From: Chelatococcus caeni | Lineage (GTDB): Bacteria; Pseudomonadota; Alphaproteobacteria; Rhizobiales; Beijerinckiaceae | Length of the DNA stretch: 64,000 bases | Direction of reading: 5' to 3' | Assembly (NCBI RefSeq): GCF_014196925.1 | Contig: NZ_JACIEN010000006.1 | Span: forward strand, 186,001 to 250,000 | Shown: positions 34,370-46,400 of the stretch, one piece after another | Layout of the letters: each line of letters begins with the position of its first letter | How positions within the stretch are numbered: the first letter of the stretch is position 1 | Translations under genes and position numbers: made by a program | The notes under the pieces: generated by a model | Database searches by the model: none | What the model saw: only the letters and a program-made list of their open reading frames with translations | Told to the model about the DNA's origin: nothing

Positions 34370-35868
34370 GCCGCGGCCTCCTCATCGCCGCCCCGCGCTC
34401 CGGCTCCGGCAAGACGACGATCACGCTCGCGGTGATGCGGGCGCTCAGCCGGCGCGGCCTTGCCGTGCAGGGCGCCAAATGCGGGCCGGACTATATCGAC
34501 CCCGCCTTCCATGCCGCGGCGACCGGGCGGCCGAGCTTCAACCTCGACAGCTTCGCCATGCCGCCGGCCCTGCTCGATGATCTCGTCGCCGGCCATGTGG
34601 CGGCCGACCTCGTCATTGCCGAGGGCTCCATGGGACTCTTCGACGGCGTGACCGGCGGCGAGGGGGCGACCGGCGCCAGCGCCGACATCGCCGCCCGCTT
34701 CGGCTGGCCGGTCGTGCTGGTGCTCGACGTCTCGGGCCAGGCACAGTCGGCGGCCGCCACGGCCCTCGGCTTCCGCAGCTACGATCCGCGCGTGACGATC
34801 GCCGGCGTCATCCTCAACAACGTCGCGAGCGAGCGCCACCGGCGCCTCGCGGCCGACGGCATGGCACGCATCGGCCTGCCCGTCCTCGGCGTCGTCATGC
34901 GCCGCAAGGAGATCATCCTGCCCGAGCGCCACCTCGGCCTCGTCCAGGCGGGCGAGACGGCCGACCTCGCCGCCCGCCTCGACGCACTGGCGGACCTCGC
35001 GGAGGCGTCGATCGATCTCGACGCCTTGCTGCGCGCTGCGCGGGAAGCGCAAAGTGCAGGCGACGAGCGGGAGCGACAGGCTCCCTCCCCCCGCTTTGCG
35101 GCGGGGAGGGTTGGGGTGGGGGGCAGCGGCGCGACGATCGACAGCCGGCCCATCCAAGCGGGAACACCCCCCACCCCTAGCCCCTCCCCACCGCAAGGCG
35201 GGGGGAGGGGAACGGCGCCCAGTCCTTCATCGCCCAGTCCTTCATCGCCCGGCCTTCCATCGCTCCGCCTGCCACCGCCCGGCCGGCGCATCGCGCTGGC
35301 GCAGGATGCCGCCTTCTCCTTCGTCTATCCGCATGTGCTCGACGGCTGGCGGCAGGCGGGGGCGGAGATCGTGCCGTTCTCGCCGCTGGAGGACGAGCCG
35401 CCGGCGGACGATTGCGACGCCTGCTGGCTGCCGGGCGGCTATCCGGAACTGCATGCCGGGCGGCTCGCCGGCAATGCGCGCTTCCTCGACGGCCTCCGCG
35501 GGTTCGCGGCGAGCCGGCTGGTGCACGGCGAATGCGGCGGCTACATGGTGCTGGGCGAGGCGCTGGAGGATGCCGAAGGTGTGACGCACGCCATGGCCGG
35601 CCTGCTGCCCGTCGTCACCTCCTTCGCCAGGCGCCGCCTGCATCTCGGCTATCGCATCGCGACGCTGGCCTGCGACAGCGTCCTCGGTTCCGCCGGCGCG
35701 GTGCTCGTCGGCCACGAGTTCCACTATGCCTCGGTGACGGCCGGTGCTCCGGGCGAGGTCGATTGCCTCGCGCAGGTCCGCGATGCGCATGGAACGGACA
35801 TCGGCCCCGTAGGCCACGTGCGCGGGCGCGTCAGCGGCACCTTCTTCCACGCGGTCGCACCGCGCTAA
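34366..35868 (+). CDS. cobB: Hydrogenobyrinic acid a,c-diamide synthase CobB, with in-frame repeat insertion
   Basis: Glutamine-dependent amidotransferase that makes hydrogenobyrinic acid a,c-diamide, the chelatase substrate. It starts at GTG overlapping cobA. The N-terminal ATP-binding domain carries APRSGSGKTTI and KCGPDYIDPAFH; the C-terminal glutaminase domain has HGECGGYMVLGEALED with the nucleophilic Cys, and GHEFHYA. Between the two domains, about residues 239-298 are low-complexity (APSPRFAAGRVGVGG, TPSPSPPQGGGRG, then PSPSSPSPSSPG), encoded by a palindromic repeat and three 15-bp repeats. 500 residues is longer than the usual 430-460. Confidence 0.93.
   Translation: MSRGLLIAAPRSGSGKTTITLAVMRALSRRGLAVQGAKCGPDYIDPAFHAAATGRPSFNLDSFAMPPALLDDLVAGHVAADLVIAEGSMGLFDGVTGGEGATGASADIAARFGWPVVLVLDVSGQAQSAAATALGFRSYDPRVTIAGVILNNVASERHRRLAADGMARIGLPVLGVVMRRKEIILPERHLGLVQAGETADLAARLDALADLAEASIDLDALLRAAREAQSAGDERERQAPSPRFAAGRVGVGGSGATIDSRPIQAGTPPTPSPSPPQGGGRGTAPSPSSPSPSSPGLPSLRLPPPGRRIALAQDAAFSFVYPHVLDGWRQAGAEIVPFSPLEDEPPADDCDACWLPGGYPELHAGRLAGNARFLDGLRGFAASRLVHGECGGYMVLGEALEDAEGVTHAMAGLLPVVTSFARRRLHLGYRIATLACDSVLGSAGAVLVGHEFHYASVTAGAPGEVDCLAQVRDAHGTDIGPVGHVRGRVSGTFFHAVAPR
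35081..35213. repeat. Double-hairpin palindromic repeat, copy D, inside cobB
   Basis: Left arm 35081-35123 (CTCCCTCCCCCCGCTTTGCG, then GCGGGGAGGGTTGGGGTGGG) and right arm about 35165-35212 (CACCCCCCACCCCTAGCCCC, then TCCCCACCGCAAGGCGGGGG). The copy lies at the domain junction of CobB, in the same reading frame as the cobN copy on its left arm. Confidence 0.88.
35216..35260 (+). repeat. Three 15-bp direct repeats in cobB
   Basis: Units start at 35216, 35231 and 35246 (CGCCCAGTCCTTCAT, CGCCCAGTCCTTCAT, CGCCCGGCCTTCCAT). They follow copy D immediately and encode a Pro/Ser-rich linker. The 15-base unit preserves the frame. Confidence 0.9.
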
Positions 35869-35874
35869 GTCCTC

Positions 35875-36393
35875 TCAGGGGCTGGCGACGATGAGCGCCC
35901 AGTAAACCTTGTATTTCGACCCCGGCGCATAGGCCGTGGCGATGCCGAGGCGCGTCGCGCCGGGTGCCAGCATGGTGCGGTCGTGCTGGGGCGATTCGCG
36001 CCAGCCGGAGAAGGCCTCCGCCACAGTGTGATAGCCGGCCGAGAGGTTGACGGCGGGGGAGGCGACCCCGGCCGCGGCGAGGCGCTGCTTCACCGCATCG
36101 GCCGAGCTCGGCCTGTCGGCCGTCGCCATGCGCTCAGCCTCTGCCTGCGCCTCGCGCTGCAGGGCGGCGTCGACGGCGACGGGCGGCAGGCCGTGGTTGC
36201 GGCGATAGGCCGAGATCATGCCCGCGGCGCTCGCGGCATCGACGCTCGCCCCCGCCGAGGCGAGTGAGCGGTAGAAGGCCGGCTGCTGCGTATCCGGCGG
36301 CGGGGAAGAGCAGGCCGCAAGGAGCGCGAGCGGGGCCGCGGCAAGCGCGCGGCGCAACAGGCGCCGGACGGGGAGGTCGTTCACCATGGTCAT
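35875..36393 (-). CDS. CAP/SCP-domain lipoprotein
   Basis: A 172-residue predicted lipoprotein (lipobox LLAAC, Cys28) with a CAP domain. It contains ISAYRRNHGLPPVAVDAALQ, a middle YHTVAEAFSGWRESPQHDRTML and the closing YKVYWALIVA. Bacterial CAP proteins are secreted or envelope-bound; their chemistry is mostly unknown. It is convergent with cobB, and its start is one base away from the stop of the MscS gene on the same strand, so the two may share a transcript. Confidence 0.88.
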   Translation of the reverse strand: MTMVNDLPVRRLLRRALAAAPLALLAACSSPPPDTQQPAFYRSLASAGASVDAASAAGMISAYRRNHGLPPVAVDAALQREAQAEAERMATADRPSSADAVKQRLAAAGVASPAVNLSAGYHTVAEAFSGWRESPQHDRTMLAPGATRLGIATAYAPGSKYKVYWALIVASP

Positions 36394-36394
36394 C

Positions 36395-38926
36395 CTATGA
36401 AGGTTTGGACGTCTCGGCCGCGCCTGCCGGCGCCGGCGTGGCCTGTGTGGTGCCCGTCAGCCGCTCGAGCGCCTGTTCCAGCCGCTCGGTGCCGCGCACG
36501 TGGAGGTCGCGCTGCGGGTAGGGGATCTCGATGCCCGCCTCGCGCAGCTTGCGGAAGATGGCGAAGAGCAGAGCGCTCTTCACGCCGAGTGACGCTTCGA
36601 CATTGCCGACGAAGCAGCGCAGCTCGAAATCGAGCGAGGATTCGCCGAAGCGGATGAACAGCACCGACGGGGCGGGCTCGCTGAGGACCTCGGAATGCTC
36701 GCGGGCGCAGCCCTCGAGGATGCGCGCCACCTCGTCCGGGTCCGCCTCGTAGGAGACGCCGACGGGCACGATGATGCGGCCGATGCGGTTGTTGTGCACC
36801 CAGTTCTTGACGACGCCGGAGATGAGGTTGGAATTCGGCACGATGACCGCGGCGCGGTCGAAGGTCTCGATCTCCGTGGCGCGCACGTTGATGCGCCGAA
36901 CATAGCCCTGCTCGTCGCCGACGACCACCCAGTCGCCGACGCGGATCGGCCGCTCCCACAGGAGGATGAGGCCCGAGACGAAGTTGTTGACGACCGACTG
37001 CAGGCCGAAACCGATACCGACCGAGAGGGCACCGGCGACGATCGCGATCTTCTCGAGGCTGAGCCCCATCTGGGCCGTCGCGAGCGCGACCGCGAGGAAG
37101 AAGCCGAGGTAGCCGGCCGCCGTGCGGATGGAATTGCGCAGCCCGGAATCGAGCTCCGTCGCTGGCAGGAACTTCTGGTCGAGCCAGCGCTGCACGGCCC
37201 GCGTCACCACGATCACGATGAGGAAGGTGACGATGGAGATGGCGATCGCCGTCGGCGACAGCCTGACCTCGCCGAGCTGGATGCCGGCGAGCCCGCTGCG
37301 CAGCGAGCCGAGGATGTCGGACGATTCGATGCCCCAGGGCGCGAGCACCAGCACGACGGCGCCGATGGCGAGCAGGATCCGGATGGTGCCGCCCACGAGC
37401 ACCGACAGCTGGTCGAGCGCGCGGCGGCGCAGCCCGAGGCTCGTCTGCAGCGACAGCGCGAAGCGGCTGTCGGGGCGGATCGCGTGCTCGAAGGTCTCCT
37501 CGACCAGGACGAGCAGCAGGAAGAGCACCGCCGCGAGCGTCGCCACCCAGACGACCTGCTCGACGAGGAAGGTGGCGAGGGCGATGTAGCCCGCGAGGCA
37601 GGCGATGACGATGATCGCCGTCACCAGCCAGCCGAGGGCCTTGAGCGGCCCGCCAGCCCGGCTGTCGGGCACGTAGGGGCCGAGGCAGGCTTCCTCGCTG
37701 GCGCCGGACGATTGCGTCCGGTGCAGCGTCACCGCCAGCAGCGCCGCGATCGCCGCGGCATGGACGCCGCGCAGGAAGACGAGGACGGCATAGTCGGCGC
37801 CGATGGATTCGGCGATGCGCTCCACCGTCGTGAACAGGAGGACGAGGCCCGAGCCGGTCGTGACCGCCGTGACGAGGATGCGCGCCGTCCCCTCCTGCAC
37901 CGGCACCAGCCGCCAGGCCGGCAGGCCGGGCGCGATGAGGCCATGGGCGAGAGAGCGCACGAAGGCGAGAAAGACGAGGCTCGTCAGGAAGGTCCCGACG
38001 ATGGGCGCAACCCGCGGCGGCAGCAGCTGGATGCTCTCGAGCGCAAGATAGAGCACCAGCGCCCCGGCAAGGACCGGCACGGTCTGGGCGAGCACGATGC
38101 CGAGGGCTGTCACGGACTGCCGCAGCCGGCTCGGGTCCGTCACCTCCGCGGGGCGGCGTGCGACATGCGGCAGCAGCCGGACGCGCGCGAAATGCAGGGC
38201 AAGGCCGATGCCGAGGGCGGCGAGCAGCGCCAGCACCTCGCCGCTGCGGGCGCGCCGCTCGAAGGTCGCCAGCCAGTCGCGCGTGACCGTGGAGAGCGCG
38301 GCGAACTCGCCCGGCAGGGCCGAGAGCATGCGCGACCAGAGGTCGGGGCTGAGGAGGCCGTGCGTGCGCTGGAAGATCATGCGCGTGAAGGCCGCCTGCC
38401 GCCGTTCGGTCAGCGTGGTGCGGATCTGCTCGGACTGCACCTGCAGCGCCCTGGCGAGGCGGATCGTGTCCTCGAGTTCCTTCAGCGACCGGCTGCGCTC
38501 CTCCCGCTCACGGCTGATCTCCACCGTCTCGGGCGCAGCACCCGCCTCCGGCGCCGCGCCGAGCTGCGTCAGCCGCGCCTTCACCGCGTCGGCCTTCGGC
38601 GTCAGCGCCGTGAGCGTCGCCTGGATGCGGGCGGCCGGCGCCTCCAGCAGCTGGCGCAGCCGCTGCAGGTCGTCGTCCGAAAGATCCTGGCGCGTCAGGG
38701 CGTTCTCGATCTGGTCGAGCTGGGCCCGTACGCCATCGAGCTGCGCCCGGTGGACGCCGGCATCCTGGCCGTTGCCGGTCTCGGCCGCCGGTGCCGGCGC
38801 AGCCTGCACCGGCGCCGGCTGCTGCTGTGGTGGCGCGTCCTGCGCGGCGGCGGGCAGGACGAGGCCAATGGCGAGGGCGATGGCCGCCGCAACGCGAAGG
38901 ATCGGGACAGGACGTGTCATGCGCAT
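36395..38926 (-). CDS. Large MscS-type mechanosensitive channel (DUF3772)
   Basis: An 843-residue inner-membrane channel of the large MscS group. Order: signal peptide (to about residue 25), a Pro/Gln/Ala linker, a periplasmic coiled-coil domain with heptad-like Glu/Arg/Leu content (DUF3772), about eight to eleven helices, then the MscS pore region ([20 protein letters not shown]) and the beta domain ([25 protein letters not shown]), with a Pro/Ala tail. It should release solutes on osmotic downshift. The open frame continues far upstream, but ATGs at 38926 or 38920 precede the signal peptide. Confidence 0.92.
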   Translation of the reverse strand: MRMTRPVPILRVAAAIALAIGLVLPAAAQDAPPQQQPAPVQAAPAPAAETGNGQDAGVHRAQLDGVRAQLDQIENALTRQDLSDDDLQRLRQLLEAPAARIQATLTALTPKADAVKARLTQLGAAPEAGAAPETVEISREREERSRSLKELEDTIRLARALQVQSEQIRTTLTERRQAAFTRMIFQRTHGLLSPDLWSRMLSALPGEFAALSTVTRDWLATFERRARSGEVLALLAALGIGLALHFARVRLLPHVARRPAEVTDPSRLRQSVTALGIVLAQTVPVLAGALVLYLALESIQLLPPRVAPIVGTFLTSLVFLAFVRSLAHGLIAPGLPAWRLVPVQEGTARILVTAVTTGSGLVLLFTTVERIAESIGADYAVLVFLRGVHAAAIAALLAVTLHRTQSSGASEEACLGPYVPDSRAGGPLKALGWLVTAIIVIACLAGYIALATFLVEQVVWVATLAAVLFLLLVLVEETFEHAIRPDSRFALSLQTSLGLRRRALDQLSVLVGGTIRILLAIGAVVLVLAPWGIESSDILGSLRSGLAGIQLGEVRLSPTAIAISIVTFLIVIVVTRAVQRWLDQKFLPATELDSGLRNSIRTAAGYLGFFLAVALATAQMGLSLEKIAIVAGALSVGIGFGLQSVVNNFVSGLILLWERPIRVGDWVVVGDEQGYVRRINVRATEIETFDRAAVIVPNSNLISGVVKNWVHNNRIGRIIVPVGVSYEADPDEVARILEGCAREHSEVLSEPAPSVLFIRFGESSLDFELRCFVGNVEASLGVKSALLFAIFRKLREAGIEIPYPQRDLHVRGTERLEQALERLTGTTQATPAPAGAAETSKPS

Positions 38927-39130
38927 GCGGCATCCGCTGCTTCGGCGCAGCCCCCTGGCTTCGCCCGCGGCAACCTCTTCGGCTGTTGCGGCAAAGACAA
39001 GGCGGCGGAGTTGCGCTCTTTGGGCAGCAAGCGGGCCATCGGTGAAGGAAGCGTTAATGCCCGGCGGGCGGGTTGCGGCGGCAGGCGCTGGCGGGCAAGC
39101 TGCGGGCCCGGTCCACCCTCGCGGACATCC

Positions 39131-40921
<1,791 letters not shown>

Positions 40922-40994
40922 GGTTTCGGTGGGCCGTGGTGGTGTGTGCCATGGGGCCGCGGCTAGGCAATCGCCGCACGGCCACCCGCCGCCG

Positions 40995-41081
40995 TGCCCG
41001 CGCTCGTCGCGGGCATCCACGCCCTGACGCTCGTGCTGCCTCAAAGGACGTGGATGTCCGGGACAAGCCCGGCCATGACGG
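40995..41081. repeat. Intergenic palindromic element of another family
   Basis: TGCCCGCG / CGCGGGCA (40995-41015) and CCGGG / CCCGG (41058-41072) are hairpins on either side of a TCCACG ... CGTGGA pairing. From general knowledge this GGACAAGCCCGGCCATGAC type of element is scattered in rhizobial genomes. It lies in the gap between the ABC exporter and the CorC-like gene, where no gene is evident. Confidence 0.65.
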
Positions 41082-41149
41082 CCCGGTCGCGTTGCCGGGC
41101 CGATGCTCTTCGCGTCGACAGAACCGCCGTGGGCAGAACCTTCGATGCC

Positions 41150-42439
41150 CTACTCGCCCGCCGCCTTGCGACGTGGGATGAGCGGCGTCACGCGGAGCAG
41201 CGTGATGCGGTTGCGCGTCTTGCGCAGCACCTGAAAGCGGAAATTGTGGAATGTGAAGGCCTGGCCCTGCTCGGGAATGGTCTGCGCCTCGTGGATGACG
41301 AGGCCGGCGATGGTCGTCGCCTCCTCGTCCGGCAGGTCCCAGTCCATGGCCCGGTTGAGGTCGCGGATCGGCACCGAGCCGTCGACGTTGATGGAGCCGT
41401 CCGGCAGCGGCCGCACGCCCTGCACGATGATGTCGTGCTCGTCCTTGATGTCGCCGACGATCTCCTCGATGATGTCCTCGAGGGTGATGAGGCCCATCAC
41501 CTCCCCGTATTCGTCGACGACGAGGGCAAAGTGCGTCTTCTTGGAGAGGAAGGCGCGCAGCTGGTCGACGAGGCCGGTCGTGTCCGGCACGAACCACGCC
41601 GGCAGGGCGATCTTCTCGATGTCGAGCTTCTCCGCGTCGCCGCCGGCGGCGGCAAGCGCCCGGAGCAGGTCCTTGGCGTGCAGGATGCCGATGATGTTGT
41701 CGCCCGTGCCCCGCCACAGGGGCAGGCGCGTATAGGGCGAGGAGAGCACCTCGCTGACGAGTTCCTGTGGCGGCAGGTCGGCGTTGATGGTGCGCATCTT
41801 GGTGCGATGGACCATCACGTCCGAGACCTCGAGGTCCTGCAGGTCGAGGAGCCCGCCGAGCATGTCGCGGTCGTCCTTCACCACGCCGCCCTCGCGGTGC
41901 AGCAGGTCGACCGTGCCGCGCAGCTCCTCGTGGGCGGAGAGGATCGCCTGGTTCTCGCCGATGCGGATGCCGAAGGGCCTGAGCGTCAGCCGCACGACGG
42001 CCTCGACGGCAAGGGCGAGCGGCCCGAACAGGGCCACGATGAAGGCGACCGGCCGCGAGACGAGGAGCGCCACCCGGTCAGGGGAGTTGATGGCGACGGT
42101 CTTCGGCATCACCTCGGAAAAGACGACCACGAGCACGGTCATCGCCGCCGTCGCATAGATCACCCCGGCGCTGCCGAAGAGTGCGACCAGCACGCTCGTC
42201 GCCAGGGACGAGGCGAGAATGTTGACGATGTTGTTGCCGATGAGGATGGCGCCGATCAGCCGCTCGCGCATGGCGAGCAGGCGGTTGACGATGCTGGCAT
42301 TCGCATCGCCGCCCTTCTCCAGCGCATGCATGCGTGCACGCGAGGCGCCGGTCAGCGCCGTCTCGGAGCCGGAGAAGAAGGCCGAGAGAATGAGGCAGAT
42401 GAAAACGGTCCCGAGCGCAAGCCAAAGGTCGGCCGTCAT
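41150..42439 (-). CDS. Hemolysin C / CorC-type transporter (CNNM, CBS domains)
   Basis: A 429-residue membrane protein of the CNNM/CorC family. The DUF21 membrane domain ([21 protein letters not shown], four helices, [11 protein letters not shown]) is followed by a CBS pair ([37 protein letters not shown]) and a C-terminal CorC_HlyC domain. Relatives are linked to magnesium/cobalt efflux; the hemolysin name is historical. The start at 42439 overlaps the aroB stop (ATGA), so it is the last gene of an aroK-aroB-corC unit. Confidence 0.93.
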   Translation of the reverse strand: MTADLWLALGTVFICLILSAFFSGSETALTGASRARMHALEKGGDANASIVNRLLAMRERLIGAILIGNNIVNILASSLATSVLVALFGSAGVIYATAAMTVLVVVFSEVMPKTVAINSPDRVALLVSRPVAFIVALFGPLALAVEAVVRLTLRPFGIRIGENQAILSAHEELRGTVDLLHREGGVVKDDRDMLGGLLDLQDLEVSDVMVHRTKMRTINADLPPQELVSEVLSSPYTRLPLWRGTGDNIIGILHAKDLLRALAAAGGDAEKLDIEKIALPAWFVPDTTGLVDQLRAFLSKKTHFALVVDEYGEVMGLITLEDIIEEIVGDIKDEHDIIVQGVRPLPDGSINVDGSVPIRDLNRAMDWDLPDEEATTIAGLVIHEAQTIPEQGQAFTFHNFRFQVLRKTRNRITLLRVTPLIPRRKAAGE

Positions 42440-43581
42440 GACGGCTGCAGTTCCTCCGTGAGAAAATCGCGCACGGCGCCCGCCTCGATGCCCTTGGCGA
42501 CGAAGCTCTCGCCGATGCCGCGCGCCAGAATGAAGGTGAGCGCCCCGCGCTCCACCTTCTTGTCCTGGCCCATGGCGTCGATGAGGCTGTCCGCCGTACC
42601 GACGCCGCCGGGCACGTCCTGAAGCCGCGACGGCAGGCCGACGGCCTGCAGATGCCGGGCGACGCGCACCGCATCCTGGCCGGGGCACAGGCCGAGCCGC
42701 TGCGAGAAGCGGAAGGCGAGGGCAAGGCCGATGGCCACCGCCTCGCCGTGCACGAGGCGGCTGCCGTCGTAGCGGCAGGCGCGCTCGAGCGCATGGGCGA
42801 AGGTGTGGCCGAGGTTGAGCAGCGCCCGCTCGCCCGTCTCGCGCTCGTCACGCGAGACGATGGCGGCCTTGGCGGCGCAGCTCACGGCCACCGCATGGTC
42901 GCGCTCGTCGCCGGGGGCGAAGACGCGCGCGCCGTTCGCCTCGCACCAGTCGAAGAAGCCGGCGTCGTTGATGAGGCCGTATTTCACCACCTCGGCATAG
43001 CCGGCGCGGAACTCCCGCGCGGGCAGCGTGTCGAGCAGCGCCGTGTCGGCAAGCACCAGGCTCGGCTGGTGGAAGGCACCGACGAGGTTCTTGCCGTGGG
43101 GCGAGTTGATGCCGGTCTTGCCGCCGACGGAGGAATCGACCTGCGCGAGCAGCGTCGTCGGCACCTGCACGAAGCGCACGCCGCGCCGCACGACCGCGGC
43201 GGCGAAGCCCGCAAGATCGCCGACCACGCCGCCGCCGAGCGCGATGACGAGGTCACCGCGCTCGATGCGCGCGGCGAGGATGCCGTCGCACACTTCGGCG
43301 AACCGGGCGTAGCTCTTCGAGGACTCGCCGGCCGGCACGGTGACGAGGGCCGTCGTGAGGCCGGCGGCTGCGAGGGAGGCCTCGAGCGCCGCCGCATGCA
43401 GCGGCGCGACCGTCTCGTCGCTGACGATGGCGCAGGCGGCGGGCTTGAGCGCCGCCACGGCGGAGCCCGCCTCGGCGAGGACGCCGCGGCCGATCCGGAT
43501 GTCGTAGGACCGCTCGCCGAGCGACACGCTGACGACGCGCGCAGGGGTGGCGGGGCGGGCGGGGGAAGGGGATGTTGTCAC
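42436..43581 (-). CDS. aroB: 3-dehydroquinate synthase
   Basis: Second enzyme of the shikimate pathway (DAHP to 3-dehydroquinate), 381 residues, NAD- and metal-dependent. [49 protein letters not shown] and HGEAVAIG are the conserved substrate and zinc-site blocks. The start is taken as GTG at 43581, 11 bases beyond the aroK stop; no methionine lies closer to the domain. It overlaps the following CorC-like gene. The operon order aroK-aroB is usual in alphaproteobacteria. Confidence 0.96.
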   Translation of the reverse strand: MTTSPSPARPATPARVVSVSLGERSYDIRIGRGVLAEAGSAVAALKPAACAIVSDETVAPLHAAALEASLAAAGLTTALVTVPAGESSKSYARFAEVCDGILAARIERGDLVIALGGGVVGDLAGFAAAVVRRGVRFVQVPTTLLAQVDSSVGGKTGINSPHGKNLVGAFHQPSLVLADTALLDTLPAREFRAGYAEVVKYGLINDAGFFDWCEANGARVFAPGDERDHAVAVSCAAKAAIVSRDERETGERALLNLGHTFAHALERACRYDGSRLVHGEAVAIGLALAFRFSQRLGLCPGQDAVRVARHLQAVGLPSRLQDVPGGVGTADSLIDAMGQDKKVERGALTFILARGIGESFVAKGIEAGAVRDFLTEELQPS

Positions 43582-43592
43582 GGTAGGGCCCG

Positions 43593-44210
43593 TTATGCGC
43601 GGCCGGCGGGCGATTGGAGGAAGGCGGAGAGGCGCCGGATGATGTCCTCCACCACCGCCTCGTGCGGGGCATCGCGCGAGATCACGGTGATGGCGGCCTC
43701 GGCATAGACCGGATAGCGCAGCTCGATGAGCCCGCGCAGGGTCTTTTCCGGATCGGGCGTCTGCAGCAGCGGCCGGTTGGGGCGCTTGCGCACGCGCCTG
43801 ATCAGCACGTCGAGGTCGGCCTTGAGCCACACCGAGATCCCGGCTTCGGCGATTCGGGCGCGCGTTTCCGCGTTCATGTAGGCGCCGCCGCCAGTGGCGA
43901 GCACCTGCGGCCCCTCGCCGAGCAGCCGCTCGATCACCCGCCGCTCGCCGTCGCGGAACGCGGTCTCGCCATGGGCGGCGAAGATCTCGGGGATCGTCAT
44001 GCCGGCCGCCGCCTCGATTTCGTTGTCGGCATCGACGAAGGTGAGGCCGAGCCTTGCGGCGAGCCGCCGCCCGACCGTGCTCTTGCCCGCGCCCATCATG
44101 CCCACGAGCACGATCGAGCGCGTGCCGAGGCTGCGGCGCAGCGCGTCGGGCGCGAGGGCGGCCGGTGGAGCCTCGTCGTCCACGGTCGCCATGTCCTGAT
44201 AGCTCGTCAT
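43593..44210 (-). CDS. aroK: Shikimate kinase
   Basis: Phosphorylates shikimate at O3 with ATP, 205 residues from this start. The P-loop GMMGAGKST, the substrate-binding [14 protein letters not shown] and FRDGERRV, and the lid region KRPNRPLLQ are present. Starts at 44243, 44210 and 44192 are open; the 44192 ATG has AGGA just upstream and would shorten the protein by six residues. About 30 residues precede the P-loop domain, as in several rhizobial homologues. Confidence 0.95.
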   Translation of the reverse strand: MTSYQDMATVDDEAPPAALAPDALRRSLGTRSIVLVGMMGAGKSTVGRRLAARLGLTFVDADNEIEAAAGMTIPEIFAAHGETAFRDGERRVIERLLGEGPQVLATGGGAYMNAETRARIAEAGISVWLKADLDVLIRRVRKRPNRPLLQTPDPEKTLRGLIELRYPVYAEAAITVISRDAPHEAVVEDIIRRLSAFLQSPAGRA

Positions 44211-44275
44211 CTTGGTATTCACTCTTCGATGCTTCACTATCACGGACGGGAAAGCCGCGCCACGGTGGCCGCGGC

Positions 44276-44446
44276 ATGGATTTTGACGGCAGGCTCCGAC
44301 ACGTGCCCACCCTGTTCCGCTTTCTCTTCGTCGTCGGGTTCATCGTCGGCGCCGTCTATGCCGGCATGTTCGCGCTCGCCACCTTCGTCGAGCCGCAGGA
44401 GCGCGAGATCACGGTGACCATTCCCAATTCCCGCCTCGGCAAGTGA
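44276..44446 (+). CDS. Small conserved membrane protein upstream of xerD
   Basis: A 56-residue protein with a single hydrophobic segment, [25 protein letters not shown], followed by [17 protein letters not shown]. Similar short proteins sit between aroK and xerD in other Rhizobiales, which supports it being real despite its size. The function is unknown. The start at 44276 is inferred; the frame is open further upstream. It lies 66 bases from the aroK start, divergent, and 15 bases before xerD. Confidence 0.65.
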   Translation: MDFDGRLRHVPTLFRFLFVVGFIVGAVYAGMFALATFVEPQEREITVTIPNSRLGK

Positions 44447-44461
44447 CCCCGGCAGCTGACC

Positions 44462-45397
44462 ATGCGCGACGACCGGTTGATCGCCCTCTATCTCGACATG
44501 CTGGCGGCCGAGCGCGGCGCCTCCGCCAACACGCTCGCCGCCTACGGGCGCGATCTCGAAGACTACACCACCTTCCTCGCCGCGGCGGGCACGGGCCTGA
44601 CGGATGCGGATGCGGCGACGGTGCGCGCCTATCTGCAGGACGTGCACGCCCGCGGCTTCAAGGCGAGCTCGGCGGCGCGCCGCCTGTCGGCCGTCAGGCA
44701 GCTGCACAAGTTCCTCTATGCCGAGGGCTATCGCGGCGACGACCCGACCGGCGCCATCGAGGGGCCGAAGCAGGGCCGGCCGCTGCCGAAGGTGCTCAGC
44801 GTCGCCGAGGTCGACCGGCTCATCGCCACGGCGCACGAGGGCATCGACGACGAGAAGCGCCCCCTGCGCGAGCGCCGCCGCGCCGCCCGTCTCGCCTGCC
44901 TCCTCGAGCTCATCTACGCCACCGGGCTGCGCGTGTCGGAGCTCGTCTCGCTGCCCGTGGCCGCGGCGCGCACGAAGGAGCGCTTCCTCCTCGTCAAGGG
45001 CAAGGGCGGCAAGGAGCGGCTGGTGCCGCTGACGGAGGCAGCGCGCCGGGCGATGCGGACGTGGCTCGACCTCGCCGCCACGGGCGAGGCCGCGGACAGG
45101 CCCTCGCCCTGGCTCTTCCCGGCCGACAGCGAGAGCGGCCACCTGACCCGCCAGGCCTTCGCGCGCGAGTTGAAGGACCTCGCCATCGCCGCGGGCCTCG
45201 ATCCGGCGCGCGTCAGCCCGCACGTGCTGCGGCACGCCTTCGCCAGCCACCTCCTGCAGAACGGCGCGGACCTGCGCATCGTGCAGGAGCTGCTCGGCCA
45301 CGCCGACATCGCCACGACCCAGATCTATACCCATGTGCTCGACGAGCGGCTGAAGGCCATGGTGCGCGACCTGCATCCGCTGGCGGATGAGGGGTGA
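44462..45397 (+). CDS. xerD: Tyrosine recombinase XerD
   Basis: Site-specific recombinase for chromosome dimer resolution at dif with XerC, 311 residues. The N-terminal SAM-like domain has [14 protein letters not shown]. Catalytic residues are visible as Arg157 (TGLRVSEL), a Lys in [11 protein letters not shown], His254 and Arg257 (HVLRHAF), His280 and the nucleophile Tyr289 (QIYTHV). It sits in the housekeeping aroK/xerD context rather than beside a phage, and there are no att-like repeats, so it is the chromosomal enzyme. Confidence 0.95.
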   Translation: MRDDRLIALYLDMLAAERGASANTLAAYGRDLEDYTTFLAAAGTGLTDADAATVRAYLQDVHARGFKASSAARRLSAVRQLHKFLYAEGYRGDDPTGAIEGPKQGRPLPKVLSVAEVDRLIATAHEGIDDEKRPLRERRRAARLACLLELIYATGLRVSELVSLPVAAARTKERFLLVKGKGGKERLVPLTEAARRAMRTWLDLAATGEAADRPSPWLFPADSESGHLTRQAFARELKDLAIAAGLDPARVSPHVLRHAFASHLLQNGADLRIVQELLGHADIATTQIYTHVLDERLKAMVRDLHPLADEG

Positions 45398-45440
45398 GAG
45401 CGTCATATGCCCGCCATGGCACCTGCGGTATGGCCGCAGG

Positions 45441-46400
45441 ATGACAGGCCTCCTGCCCGAAACCACGCCCCATGCCGCCGGCATGCTCGATGTCGGCGAC
45501 GGGCACCGCATCTATTGGGAGACCGGCGGCAATCCGCAGGGTGAGCCGGCGGTCGTGCTTCACGGCGGGCCGGGCTCCGGCATCTCCGCCGGTGCGCTGC
45601 GCTATTTCGATCCGCTGCGCTGGCGCATCGTGCTCTTCGACCAGCGCGGCTGCGGCCGCAGCACGCCCCATGCGAGCGCCCCCGGCACAGACCTGTCGGC
45701 GAACACGACGGCCCATCTCGTCGCCGATGTCGAGCGGCTGAGATGCCATCTCGGCATCGCGCGCTGGCTCGTCCTCGGCGGCTCCTGGGGTTCCACGCTG
45801 GCGCTCGCCTATGCGGCGCGCCATCGCGAACGCGTCGCGGCCATGGTGCTCTACAGCATCGCCCTGACGAGCGCCGCGGAGATCGACTGGATCACGCGCG
45901 GCGTCGGCATGTTCTTTCCCGAGGCGTGGGAACGCTTCTGCAGCGGGGTGCCGCTCGAAGCGCGCGACGGCAGCCTCGTCGAGGCTTATCACCGCCTGCT
46001 CGTACACCCCGACCCCGCCGTGCACGGCAAGGCGGCCCGCGACTGGTGCGACTGGGAGGCCGCGATCCTCGCCGTCCATCCCGGCCATCGCCCGCATCCG
46101 CGCTGGGACGATACCGCCTTCCGCCTCGGCTTCGCGAGGCTCGTCACCCACTATTGGCGCCATGCCGGCTGGTTCGGGGAGGGCGAACTGCTCGCCGCGG
46201 CGGAGGGCTTCGGCGAGATCCCCGCCGTCCTCGTCCATGGCCGGCTCGACTTCGGCGGACCGCTGGTGACGCCCTGGCGCCTCGCGCGCCGCTGGCCCGG
46301 CAGCGAACTCGTCCTCGTCGGCGGGGCCGGCCACGACGCCCGCGACCCCGGCATGGCCGAGGCGGTCGCCGCAGCCGTCGGCAAGATGCCGGCGGCGTGA
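45441..46400 (+). CDS. Proline iminopeptidase (alpha/beta hydrolase)
   Basis: A cytosolic alpha/beta hydrolase of 319 residues expected to remove N-terminal proline. HGGPGSG (oxyanion region, His41), DQRGCGRS and the nucleophile elbow GGSWGS with Ser115 are textbook. The catalytic Asp is in HGRLDFGGP and the His in GGAGHDARD. The ATG at 45441 is chosen over an upstream ATG because the conserved N-terminus (TPHAAGMLDVGDGHRIYWE) starts soon after. It follows xerD after 43 bases, on the same strand. Confidence 0.93.
   Translation: MTGLLPETTPHAAGMLDVGDGHRIYWETGGNPQGEPAVVLHGGPGSGISAGALRYFDPLRWRIVLFDQRGCGRSTPHASAPGTDLSANTTAHLVADVERLRCHLGIARWLVLGGSWGSTLALAYAARHRERVAAMVLYSIALTSAAEIDWITRGVGMFFPEAWERFCSGVPLEARDGSLVEAYHRLLVHPDPAVHGKAARDWCDWEAAILAVHPGHRPHPRWDDTAFRLGFARLVTHYWRHAGWFGEGELLAAAEGFGEIPAVLVHGRLDFGGPLVTPWRLARRWPGSELVLVGGAGHDARDPGMAEAVAAAVGKMPAA

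Noticed and set aside
44462-45397. Tyrosine recombinase as sign of an integrated element
   Set aside because: Sequence and context are those of housekeeping XerD; no phage genes or att repeats are nearby.
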